Below, in pieces: positions 42,101 through 49,185 of a stretch of 60,000 nt of DNA (positions within the stretch are counted from its first letter, which is position 1; each line of letters opens with the position of its first letter). The stretch is taken from assembly GCA_009746045.1 (NCBI GenBank), contig RPFO01000017.1, forward strand, positions 183,501-243,500. The letters run 5' to 3'. Both the position numbers and the translations under genes were made by a program. The notes under the pieces were generated by a model. The model made no database searches. It saw only the letters and a program-made list of their open reading frames with translations, and was not told the DNA's origin. This stretch comes from Mesostigma viride. Lineage: Eukaryota > Streptophyta > Mesostigmatophyceae > Mesostigmatales > Mesostigmataceae.

Positions 42101-43387
42101 TGGAACGAGTATGGGAGCTTGTGTTTTGCATGTGCTTCGCGTAGATGTTGTGTCTGGTTCGATAAGGGGCAGCAGACCGGCGCCGACTCCCGTCTGGGGG
42201 TCAGCAATGTTTTCTGATGAGCTGTTGTGGGTGATCTGTGGGGTTTCGCCTAAGGTCCTGAAGGTTGTACATACTTCTCAAGTTCTTAGCTGAACACCTA
42301 TGGGCTGCCACAGTTGGCCAACCTCTTGTACATGGGTAACACAACGAGCCTCCCGTGAAGGGATAGGGACTCATTGTAATTTGTTTGTGCTCCTGAGCCA
42401 GTATGGGTGCTATGTACATATAATAAGGAATCCAAGCTGACTGTCATGCCCAGCGGGTTGTGACTTGTAGTCTGGGGAGGATATCCAGTACCCATTGTGT
42501 GTGTTTGTATGTAGACTTGTGTGAGCTGCTACAGCTCAAGAAAAGAAAGGATTGGAGTTAACGCCAAGCGCATTGGCGTGATCCTGATTCGGCATATCTC
42601 TGCGATTCCAGCGGCACCGGAACGAGTTCATTCCGACAAGTATCAAGAAAGTTATGGCGTTCCGACTTCCCGGTCGCGCGCGAGCGCGAGCCGGCTGTTC
42701 TTCTAAGTCGGACGTGAATATTTGCCGACGACATATGGGGTCGACAGTAATTCCTGGGCTGACAGGAATTAGGTGCTGTACCTACGACGGTATTGGATTA
42801 ATACGTCGTACGCAGGAAATAGGAACCTTAACCTGTGGTCTGTTGGTACCGCAGGCTTAGTCCTGGACTTCTAGGTGCAGATGCAATAGTCACTGTGGAC
42901 TGTGCTCTGTGGTCACTGTGCCTGTATGGCAGACCTACTGTATAGGAGTGGGCGCTGTACAGGTAGTGAATACTGTACCGGGGGTGTTATTACTGAGCAG
43001 GCCTCCTAGGCTGCTCAGGACTAGCAAGCACAGTGCACAAGTATATAAACAATAGGCCAGTGCCAAATGGGCATCTCTTGCGAGCCCGCCTCACGTGTTG
43101 TGCCTTGACTTGGCAAGCGCGTGTACAAGCCTCAAGTGTGTGAGCGCTGTAACATTATCCGATTTTAACAAAGCTCCGTTTCCAACCATATCACACATTG
43201 CTGCATTGCAACCATATCCTTCACATTGCGTGTGATAAGAACGTTAACTGCTCCGGCTCTCCGGCTAGAAGCACGCGTGCGCAGCGACGGAATGTGTGCC
43301 GACATCAGGATGAGCAAGGAGCTCGACAAGTGGCTTACTGCGCTGGTGATCAAGGATGAAGCCCCGGAGGGGCCGGCACCGACTTAA
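31624..43387 (+). CDS. DDE-like transposase gene of the giant element, split by retrotransposon C
   Basis: Three exons (31624-33189, 33346-34122, 34608-35221 continued at 43255-43387) join in phase 0. Exon 1 has a Cys/His cluster, exon 2 the catalytic-type core, and exon 3 a second Cys pair region (YSCYCPPCLAGRFEGC). The core motifs HGDWAENY, MCSDNCAVQFKSRY and QHGKGEVDGQGAKCK correspond to a D...D...D/E arrangement. I associate this arrangement with uncharacterised, transposon-derived proteins of many eukaryotes that carry D-F-S-E-N-Y and H-G-K-G-x-x-D-G motifs. Retrotransposon C interrupts the last exon; without it the protein would have about 1,030 codons ending at TAA 43385-43387. The element as sequenced cannot make the complete protein unless C is spliced out. 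The true start may be upstream of 31624. Confidence 0.75.
33190..33345 (+). other. Transposase intron 1 with one palindrome copy
   Basis: The donor is GTGAGT and the acceptor is gcgaaacag. The palindrome copy at 33249-33269 has a variant left arm. Confidence 0.7.
33346..34122 (+). CDS. Transposase exon 2: DDE-like catalytic core
   Basis: This exon is 259 codons, phase 0 on both sides, uninterrupted. Motifs in order, with approximate exon residues: VHGDWAENYENSSY (65-78), FFFLGDSSIKRGERALVYAL (110-130), LYMCSDNCAVQFKSRYV (148-164) and YMGEQHGKGEVDGQGAKCKC (186-205). The acidic residues in GDW, SDN and GEVDG fit a three-acid metal site on an RNase H-like fold. This is recognition by motif pattern; the catalytic role of each residue is inference. 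Confidence 0.75.
34123..34607 (+). repeat. Transposase intron 2 with five palindromes, three in a 79-bp tandem array
   Basis: The intron runs from GTACGG to ttgatgacag. Copies lie at 34197, 34283, 34362, 34441 and 34515. Copies two to four sit in tandem 79-bp units with identical spacers (ctgtgtcgaatttcgatcac). Confidence 0.8.
34608..35221 (+). CDS. Transposase exon 3, first part, cut by retrotransposon C
   Basis: It enters in phase 0 after atgacag and is open to the insertion point at 35221, leaving two bases of a codon. It contains HWWRLDKSDPGLLMIRRYSC followed by CPPC and EGC, probably another metal site, then an RRM-free globular region with PFWLAEVVSEAG. The plus-strand frame runs on into the LTR and stops at 35372. 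Confidence 0.75.
35222..35915 (+). repeat. Element C 5' LTR
   Basis: This 694-bp LTR starts AGTTAACGCCAAGCGC and ends CGTTAACT. TATATAAA at 35707-35714 is a likely promoter TATA box, about 200 bp before the LTR end. Confidence 0.93.
35707..35714 (+). promoter_or_regulatory. TATA box in element C LTR
   Basis: TATATAAA is conserved in the 3' LTR at 43042-43049. It is suitably placed to start the retrotransposon RNA. Confidence 0.5.
36009..36930 (+). pseudogene. Element C open sequence before gag, broken into three frames
   Basis: A 218-codon frame (36009-36665) starts MVQEEQRQQDFRFRQSAGGS and has helical, charged text (FVQFVDDQVEDWERILRHVQ). It overlaps a second frame to 36847. A third frame ends at about 36927 with an acidic tail (ELIVVSDSDDDSDKENQDAP). 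Read as one product it needs two shifts. It sits where element B has its extra ORF, suggesting a shared pre-gag gene that is decayed or misassembled here. I recognise no domain. Confidence 0.4.
37092..38216 (+). CDS. gag: Element C gag
   Basis: The gag frame is open from about 36951. The first in-frame ATG is at 37092, while an ATG at 37030 in another frame starts a Met/Asp/Ala repeat, so the true start is uncertain. A capsid-like helical part includes WQPRDAERMLEDMNLYTEIY and GDTWTAFMTRLRSFLSDKRT. It is followed by an Arg/Gly/Ser-rich basic region (RGRGRSRRGRDRRAGRGTPP) and a zinc knuckle CYFCQGKGHFRNEC. The frame stops at TGA 38214-38216, followed by CTTGAG, with pol in the same frame. Its order and length match gag of B. 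Confidence 0.88.
   Translation: MDGRDGRDGRGGRDGRGDGQALGDQAEVPDNQSQGSQGGQHAPAADQAAPKRPTVAEGYAVLGQFQSIKDNWQPRDAERMLEDMNLYTEIYNGDKLRILASSAYIRQSARRLFKFVRERHAAGDTWTAFMTRLRSFLSDKRTIDGSHLKQEYLDYKPIKGQLVVHAFEDFVKLREDAMAKGFFVADRMAMGDFLKSLQLDPVTMDNVTIHMRQVHGWAAMTDQLYECFSGKYVGGKRPRQGDEEATEPTVKSMRGSGHGGPAPSRGPETSSRGRGRSRRGRDRRAGRGTPPKSGHPQSQFDFKRVGGPPKAGPSSGTSRDISQVECYFCQGKGHFRNECPSYLRQEGQSKPAQGGSKDKAGPSQDKGKGKAADH
38214..38222 (+). promoter_or_regulatory. Element C gag stop, in-frame TGA-CTT-GAG junction
   Basis: A single TGA interrupts an otherwise continuous gag-pol frame. The nine bases are identical to the junction of B. Confidence 0.6.
38217..41807 (+). CDS. pol: Element C pol: integrase, protease-like, RT, RNase H, intact
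   Basis: This open frame of about 1,196 codons runs from the gag TGA to 41807. Numbered from 38250: integrase zinc site near 130 (LHTMFGH), catalytic acids near 189 (VQVDIQ), 242 (QCDIQFEC) and 271 (GVVERAIQ), and an SH3-like tail (DKGWSVLEPNVGQQVVVWKE). A retropepsin-like domain follows with EIDTNAQVSV near 521 and VILGQNFLGNPG. RT comes next, with SVLLDFKRAF and LHGDDLHLL near 880. RNase H runs from about 1020 (EIFVDSSMDARQ) to EENPADALTKL. Protease usually precedes integrase in Ty1/copia; here it follows. The active site reads DTN rather than DTG/DSG. No stop or shift was seen, so it may be functional. Confidence 0.93.
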   Translation, partial: LEPAHIPEPWRVPPGVCNEAASDSSEGQPHALVKEPIGHDGASLVTTESMPAVAAVVTRQRARHGGAEPEVGPGDVDPGGSQKHSDRAGLAQDGQDEDRAGDSLTGTTLVPPVHKGSVHTLSANNDNKRFSLLYDIASRLHTMFGHAAQSLQVARRLGGSELYSICQQVAQACKCRLVARKPKQSHARTPILQPGHVQVDIQRIRGLKLLVAVDRYTKYKTLEILPDMEKPTLIAALKLTRSRYPGLELLQCDIQFECCENLPEFPELLITPRESHGQQGVVERAIQEIKTVLLVERIPRTSSAIVTSAWLRSVEDRLNLRTPMFFGDIAINPLMLHTRMLPADAEQAWKEKLEAKFLKLRQKDKGWSVLEPNVGQQVVVWKEPSFPGKRGSWHDGVVTRVEAAGHKCWVAIDGSQAVHRLSWSKIRPRGGNQGDLFQVPAGVQGGGDVELPDQGATAVSSPQGDPGPAPGVPSHTVVGQAGGQAAPPERPDTRPRGVRLSDIVQALQRAKKEPKVSKLVQLDEPEVAAMEIDTNAQVSVMGPQHTGELLVGEPSCPWVSDFSGRTHLRVLGEVTAPVMGVDVTFLVLEDYDGPVILGQNFLGNPGISIRATALRRDGWGMIPLENFRTTFPVRCRAKPVKGVKWDEGEVPPAASLVIPAVLHPSSIGITHRSLAAHSPLTYDQLVQEMSSPTLFEAWKLAFSKALEEWLQFECAAPTDRRPPASRKLALRFVLKRKVVDEVSVPHVRPVLNEYHGTGSLPGEELYTPGMLHDTWRILLCLYVGLLNRGAAMSSVLLDFKRAFLKSDPEVARRVWKQDEPYCVEVPAIWKLELHQQFLVILKGLEGLRSSPIIWRLTLQEALISECGLRVSSVDPCLLLAQWEGLPVYASLHGDDLHLLAPTTWLKKFIPVISGKFSLGKELWQEPNKPVVFCGMQATLFRRDGEWSIRLQAGGDYKQTIVKALPEKITQAAGPELRGMWAWFASICGPSLMVHSRMPDEVLEDEKPRVIARLVESTPDLILSGIDFTQPITLEIFVDSSMDARQVTKVRGRSAALFAFYQSRASLFSWYSRLQKRVCISSDVAECRAICEGIQSSLYIKELMLELASVTPWTLQMETLLLTDSMGMVQFVHKQLARSRDLDYLLLKELASLVDLKHIPGEENPADALTKLPHKAPAQYNVLRKLMNADCQVGLSV
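41808..42555 (+). other. Element C 3' internal region, no gene
   Basis: This is non-coding. A tRNA B-box-like GGTTCGATTCC occurs near 42000, paralleling the one in B near 9040. It ends with the polypurine tract. Confidence 0.6.
42556..43249 (+). repeat. Element C 3' LTR
   Basis: This 694-bp direct copy of 35222-35915 differs by one added G in a G run near 42984 and one missing T near 43191. Confidence 0.93.
43255..43387 (+). CDS. Transposase exon 3, end separated by retrotransposon C
   Basis: Joining 35221 to 43255 (removing C and one GCTCC) completes the split Pro codon. It gives 44 more codons (including RSDGMCADIRMSKELDKW) and then TAA. Neither alternative frame is as plausible. Confidence 0.75.
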
Positions 43388-43680
43388 ACAAGAAATTGGG
43401 GTCTCGCTGCGGGTAGACGACGCCCTAGTTTCGGCTCGTATTATATCTTTAGAGTGGGGCTTCAGTAGGGTGTAAAAAGGTGCCCGCATATATTGTATAT
43501 ATTTTTCGAGATCTTTCTGTGGTCAAGTTTAAGGGTAGTTGATAATTTTTTGCGGCCTTCAATTAACAGTTATTTTTTACTGCAACATAATTTTATGCTG
43601 TATATTTAAATAATGATAAGGATTTCGATATTTTTTTGCACATTCTATTCGACATTTGTTTCTGCAAATGTCGAGAATTT
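43388..43680. other. 3' region of the transposase gene
   Basis: A palindrome copy with a changed right arm lies at 43398-43419, 11 nt after the stop. The rest is AT-rich non-coding DNA. Confidence 0.5.
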
Positions 43681-43890
43681 ATTGCTCCACCCCCACAAAA
43701 AAAATCGTTCCGGAACTGTTCGAAGAGAATAGCAATGACAGGATTCGAACCCGGGTCCACATTGATGTTCGGAGTGAGGTAGGCCAGCCACCATGTTCCG
43801 CACTCAAATCTGGCTCGGGTCCGATCCCTTGCAGTGCTCTTCGCTTCGAACAGCTTCGGAACAAGTTTTTTGTGGGGTTGGAGCAATAAA
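43678..43890 (-). mobile_element. Short TIR element (MITE) with tRNA-like B box
   Basis: The ends read TTTATTGCTCCA, then CCCCACAAAAAA, then TTCCGGAACTGTTCGAAGAG on the left, and nearly the same in inverted orientation on the right, about 45 bp each. On the minus strand the centre contains GGGTTCGAATCCTGTC, a perfect Pol III B-box-like motif with a possible A-box-like TGGCTGGCCTACC about 45 nt upstream. No clear target duplication was found. Confidence 0.6.
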
Positions 43891-44009
43891 TACTTATTTG
43901 CCGGGCGCAGTTGTCATTCCGCCTAGTACAATTGCGTCACTAGTACAATTTTTGTCTGGGTACGGTACGAACCAATAACGCAATATTTAGTATCTAATCG
44001 CCGCTGCTC

Positions 44010-44656
44010 TTGCTGAATTTTTACCGGAAGCTGAAAAAGGTGTCCGGTGAAGCGAATAGTAGTGACTGGTGGTCGTGCCCTTCCATTACTCCTTATCGAC
44101 AAATTTTGGGTTCTACCTGCAGTGATAACCCTTGCGCGTCTGGCTGTCGGGGTCACCAATTTCCTGTCGATTGCAAGCAGCCAAGCTTGCCGAAATTTAA
44201 CACTGTCACAAATGGAGCAGAGCGATATTTTCCGGGTTCTCAGCATACCTATGTGATGGTCGACAAAAATGAGCACGCTGCAAACATCAGAATTGATGTA
44301 GAGTTGCTCGGACCTTCTGCACAGTGGGGTGCAGGTGTCATTGCGTTCGGCAATGGCATGATCGATCTGGTGCCACCCGATATTCAGATTTGAACCCTGC
44401 TTACCAATGCGTGCCTGACAATCAGGCGAGAGTGGTGGTGGAGAGCACGGAAATTCCGGGCTCTCCCAATGTATCAATGATGCGCCTGAGGGCTGAGGCC
44501 CAGCAGGAGTTCCTGGCTGCTGCGGAGAACGGCGGGGCCAAGTGGAACACCAAAATGTATACAGGCGAGCCTCCCAACTACAGGGGAGACCTGTACCAGG
44601 GAGTGTACTCCTTCGGCGATTTTGACATCGACGGATGGGGCACCTTTTTCTAGGCG
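44010..44656 (+). CDS. Small Cys-containing protein near the right end of the giant element, one frame shift
   Basis: The first frame (44010-44393) encodes a segment with SDWWSCPSITPYRQILGSTC and CASGCRGHQFPVDCKQPSLP, six Cys within about 35 residues, then a beta-rich part (HAANIRIDVELLGPSAQWGA). Around 44360-44390 the better reading changes frame, continuing SDLNPAYQCVPDNQARVVVE to a stop at 44654-44656 after DGWGTFF. It resembles an extracellular or capsid-like beta protein in composition. I recognise no family. It lies between the transposase gene and the right TIR, so it may be a third gene of the element. Confidence 0.35.
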
Positions 44657-45068
44657 CAATGCCTAAGTTGTCAAATACTCGACAATGTCGACTTTATGTG
44701 CACATATTTATATTCATTGAGAATGATAATATTACGGACATGTGCACATTTATATACTGATTCAATAAAAAATTTCGGCAACTTTGTTCCCGGCATTGAT
44801 AATCAAAAGCTGCTAGCAGGCCAAGGACTTCAAAAGTGGCAATAGATCGATGTAGGTCGTCGCTAAACTTGTCTAGTCGTCATATTTCGGTCGCAAAATT
44901 CGCAAAATTCGTGCGTGGCCTGCAGGCATCGGACAAAGTGCACGCAAAAGCAGGAGTCGGTTGAGTTCGAAGCACGGCAGACAAAAAATTTCGGCGCAAA
45001 GTCCGTCCGGCGAAAAATTCGCTCGGCTGCCAAATTTTCGGCAAGAATTTCGGCGCAATGTCCGGTTT
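44657..45068. other. Right subterminal region of the giant element
   Basis: No gene was seen. AATTTCGGCGCAA(A/T)GTCCG is repeated at about 44987 and 45043, typical of subterminal transposase-binding repeats (inference). Confidence 0.4.
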
Positions 45069-45132
45069 TCGGACGATTGAAATTAGCATTTTTTTCTTGC
45101 AAAAATCTACCCCATTCCGCGTGGGACCACCC
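45069..45132 (-). repeat. Right terminal inverted repeat of the giant element
   Basis: This is the reverse complement of the left TIR, 64 bp, lacking nine bases of the left copy. It is followed by ACTG. Confidence 0.8.
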
Positions 45133-45136
45133 ACTG

Positions 45137-45931
45137 GGTACTGACATCCGTCACATACCCCAGTACCCAAAGTACCTATCTAGGGAAACGTATGCGACTC
45201 GACTAGCATTCCTATCTGCATAGCCCACGTGGTATTTATATTCACATACCAACGTAGGTTTACAAGGCTTATTCATACGTTGTATTCACAATGCCTTTGA
45301 GACTTAGTCTACAGCAAAGCATGGAGACTAACTGGTGGCGTTGTTTGCGGTGCGCCCCCGGGCGATTGGACGATAGCCATCGTCCCCCGGGGAGGGTGAG
45401 GAGTGTTACGGCCCTACCCCGTGTTTGGGCGTAACAATTCCTAAAATAAATTAGTTTGGTCAGTCGAAAGTCATTTTGATATTGTTTGAGACTTTCGATA
45501 GTTATTATGTTAGATTTGGGGACTAGGCCGAGTTATTCCATCAGTCGGCCCAGGTACCCGTGGCTTTGCTTTCGGTTTGGTGTGTTACTGGTCTGTACCC
45601 GGGACTATACCAGGTACCGGGTGCCAGACTGGCGGATACCATGTGTGAATCTATGGCTAATATTGCGTAGGGGTTGCGGCGCTAGAGGTCTGGCCCACAG
45701 CCGGCCCGCTGGCGTCGCACAGCCTAGGACACATGTTGTAGGTGGCAATGGCTTCCACATCTTTGGTTTGGAATGAAATCGACTTGAGAAAAACTCGTCT
45801 GCCGAACCAGGGGTCAAATCTGGGCTGCACTAACGCCCTTCGTGCAATGATTCCATGTACATGCATAATTTATCTAGTTGTGCATTTAGGGTCTAGCTAG
45901 TAATTCCGCGGACTATAGCTAGAATTCAGGG
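45137..45931. other. Right flank of the giant element, no gene
   Basis: A short inverted repeat (gttacggccct / gggcgtaac) lies at 45408-45436. The rest shows no supported coding sequence. Confidence 0.4.
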
Positions 45932-46704
45932 CTACATTCCCGTAGTCCTGGCGGATAGCAGATTCCGGGTCCAATCAGGCGTAGCCCACGCTAGACTAGG
46001 ATCTTTCGGAGTCGCTGGTGCGGCTCGTAACACTGGGGTGCACCCGAGGTCCGCCTCGGCGCCCGAATAGATGTCCTGGCACTTGTAGCACTGGGCGTCC
46101 AGCCCAACCGGGAAGCTAAGATTCCCCGTACTGTAGTCCAGGTCGCCCATGACACAGAGCGGGCGGTCTCGAGCTCGCGTGCACCCAATGTCGATCTCGC
46201 CGTAGTCGTTTTCCCACGCATCGAGGCAACCGACACAGAAACCCGCCTCGCAGTGGCCGCCACGTCCACCGGCAGCCCGTCGCGCATGCCGTACGCTTGC
46301 GTAAATGCCACCCTGCGGTGTGAAAAGCCGCAGACGGGCGTCGCGCCCCCCCCGGCACCCGTGGTCCGACGCTCCCGGCACCGTGCTGTCTACGTACCGG
46401 CTGTATCGACGCACGACGCGCACAGGAGCCCGCGGCCGCTGTCGCCATCGTTCTTGAACATCGCTATGTCCGAGGCAATGTCCGTGCAGAACGGGCTGTC
46501 CAGGGGGCAGCCCGTGTTTGGGATAGCCCCCGTGTTGTCATCTATATATACGGTGCAAGGGCCGAAAACAGACGCCTGCATGATAGACCCAAACCAGGGC
46601 GTAGTGGTGTTGACACCTGGCCACCCGGGCGCCGTTTTCCCCGAGTAGCAGAGTGACGCGCTTTTGTTCCCCCCCTCATCCTCTGACGAACTTCTATACG
46701 GCAA
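45932..46704 (-). CDS. Cys-rich protein fragment, probably two exons
   Basis: Two minus-strand frames read as related Cys-rich text. The first (46704 to about 46395) contains GCPLDSPFCTDIASD and GLLCASCVDTAG and meets a donor-like GTACGT. The second (from about 46318 to 45932) follows an acceptor-like caccgcag and contains CEAGFCVGCLDAWENDYGEI, RPLCVMGDLDYSTGN and AQCYKCQDIYSGAEADLGCT. The phase across the presumed intron does not match exactly. The repeated C-x2-C and C-x4-6-C spacing with Asp/Gly suggests an extracellular repeat protein. No signal peptide or start is seen and no family was recognised. Confidence 0.35.
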
Positions 46705-47144
46705 TCGACAGCTCTCGTCAAGCCCGATCTAGCTGCAGCATCGAAGTCGCCCGAAGTCCGTTTCTCCGGCCATATATTTACGGAAAGGTGAACGGTGAGA
46801 TAAACGCCGCCAAAATCTTGGCGTCGTAACTTAAAGCGGGAACGTAACCTTAAGAATTGTAACTTAACGCGGGAATGACTGTAAGTATAGCAGAATACTT
46901 GTTATGCTACGCTTACATGGGTCTTATTGCACCCACAGTTTGCCGGATCGTTAGCGTGTCCGTTTAGCTAACGCGCCCGATTGCGGCTGTGGCATGCCTT
47001 TGGCATGAAGGAGACTGGGGGTCTCTGCCCTTTCTCCTGTAGTGCACACACAGGGATTAAAAGCACTTCGGTGCTCCGTGACTCCCCAACGGGAGCACGA
47101 GTTTAATTAATTAATTAATTATAGCAGAATCTCTGCTGCCCATG
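46705..47144. other. Non-coding stretch with small hairpins
   Basis: It includes short stems such as gcatgcctttggcatg, agcacttcggtgct and a (TTAA)n tract before 47120. No gene was seen. Confidence 0.4.
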
Positions 47145-47151
47145 TTAGTTA

Positions 47152-47599
47152 GGCCGGGTCCACACGGGCAAAACTCACAGGGAAAACTGTCCGGGGAAAA
47201 TTTCTCGGCACGGGTCGGCGCGCGGTTACAGATAGTATCAGAGAGGCCAGGGGGCGAAGTGCCGGAAGTAACCGTGTGCAACCTGTCGTTTCGGGTGGAC
47301 ACGGCTTTTGGACAACGCGCTACTAGAATTTGCATGCGTCAAAACCTCTGTTTCCCGCCCGGGATTCTCGCATTCCTGCGGGAAAAATTTTGCCTGGCGA
47401 GGCCAAGTTAATTCGGCCTCGCCAGGCAAAATTTTTCCCGCAGGAATGCGAAAATCCCGGGCAGGAACCAGACTGGACCGGTTACAGGAGGGTATCAGGT
47501 ACTTGATTCTATTTGTAACCACCGTCGGCGCGGGACAGCCTGCGAAATTTTCCCAACCCGGCCAGTTTGCCCGTGAGTTTTGCCCGTGTGGACCCGGCC
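47152..47599. mobile_element. Foldback MITE, Harbinger-like ends
   Basis: This 448-bp element has ends GGCCGGGTCCACACGGGCAA and the inverted copy, and most of its length folds back on itself around ggcgaggccaagttaattcg near 47400. TTAGTTA borders both ends (47145-47151, 47600-47606). GG-starting TIRs next to TTA are typical of PIF/Harbinger MITEs. There is no coding capacity. Confidence 0.75.
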
Positions 47600-47609
47600 T
47601 TAGTTAGTT

Positions 47610-48330
<721 letters not shown>

Positions 48331-49185
48331 GGGGTGGAGGTGTGATGCACAAATCTCTGCTGCCCATGTGCGGCGTGGGCAACAACATTACAACAACCTC
48401 AACAACAACAGGAGGGGGGACATCCCCCCCTAAAATCGTACATGAGCGTACTCCAGAGTTTGGCCTACCGCGCCGCCCGGCGCCAGCCAAAGTGAAAAAT
48501 GGCTGAGTGCGCTCTGTCAGCCAAAAGGCTGCGCCGGATCGACTTGGGAGTGTGCTACGTGCTACGTGGCTTGTACGACACGTGGCACTTTTTGTAGAAT
48601 CTATTAGTAGAAGCTCTTAGTAAGCGATAGTATTAGCATATTCTCCAAGTACAAGAAGAATATTAATGATTTTGTAGAAGAATATTTATGATTTTGTACT
48701 CAGGCAGTGCTCCGGCTTCAGGCTGGTTGTTGGTGCAACGGTGGTCTGCAACTCAAGAATGACGTCAAGCCGGCGGAAATTCGATGCCTATTGCCTGACG
48801 CCAGGTCCGGTGTCAGAATCAACAACAACAACCTGACGCCTGCCCGATTCCTGAAAGTTGATACGTCTTCCTAGAATCAACCAATACTTGGTAAGTTCTC
48901 ATGAGCTGCAGCGTAAGTTGTAAGTACAGCAGGGCCAAAGCGGACTCCTGCACTTAAAATCAAACGCCTGATCCTTTACCAGACGCACCCCAGACATGGA
49001 ACGCAGATGGGCATGGGCACGGGGGACTAATGGAGGCACTGCATTGCTACAGTATCGACGTCCGCCACACCCTCATGTTCAACTTCGATCACCCATGGGC
49101 CCAACACACAGATACTGCTCCCAACACATGCATGGCAGGGTCGCTGGACCCGGCAATACATCTCCTGGGGCGGTAAGACTGGCTA
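48331..49185. other. Non-coding DNA before the LINE fragment
   Basis: No supported gene. A repeated direct motif gaagaatatt(a/t)atgattttgta occurs at about 48656 and 48678. Confidence 0.35.

Larger units (their letters stand above)
35222..43249 (+). mobile_element. Ty1/copia retrotransposon C, recent insertion in the transposase exon
   Basis: This 8,028-bp element has 694-bp LTRs that differ by only two one-base indels seen by eye. GCTCC is duplicated at 35217-35221 and 43250-43254. LTR ends are AGTTAAC...GTTAACT, not TG...CA. A purine tract (aagaaaagaaaggattgg) precedes the 3' LTR. The interior has extra open sequence, gag and an intact pol. It is the best-preserved element of the window. 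Confidence 0.95.
2255..45132. mobile_element. Candidate giant TIR DNA transposon with two divergent genes and nested LTR elements
   Basis: The left end (2255-2327) is repeated in inverted orientation at the right end (45069-45132), and both ends are bordered by ACTG (2251-2254, 45133-45136). The 42.9-kb unit contains a leftward nine-exon gene, a rightward gene with a DDE-like transposase signature, a central satellite, and about 27 copies of one palindrome confined to it. Subtracting retrotransposon B (with nested A), C and their target duplications leaves about 20,170 bp. A 4-bp duplication plus a DDE protein with a Cys cluster is compatible with Sola-type elements as I recall them, but superfamily assignment is inference. 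Weak inverted similarity seems to continue outward for about 50 bp, so the exact termini could lie slightly further out. Confidence 0.7.

Noticed and set aside
43720-43860. A genuine minus-strand tRNA gene
   Set aside because: The B box is perfect but no full cloverleaf could be drawn; inverted MITE ends explain the stems better.
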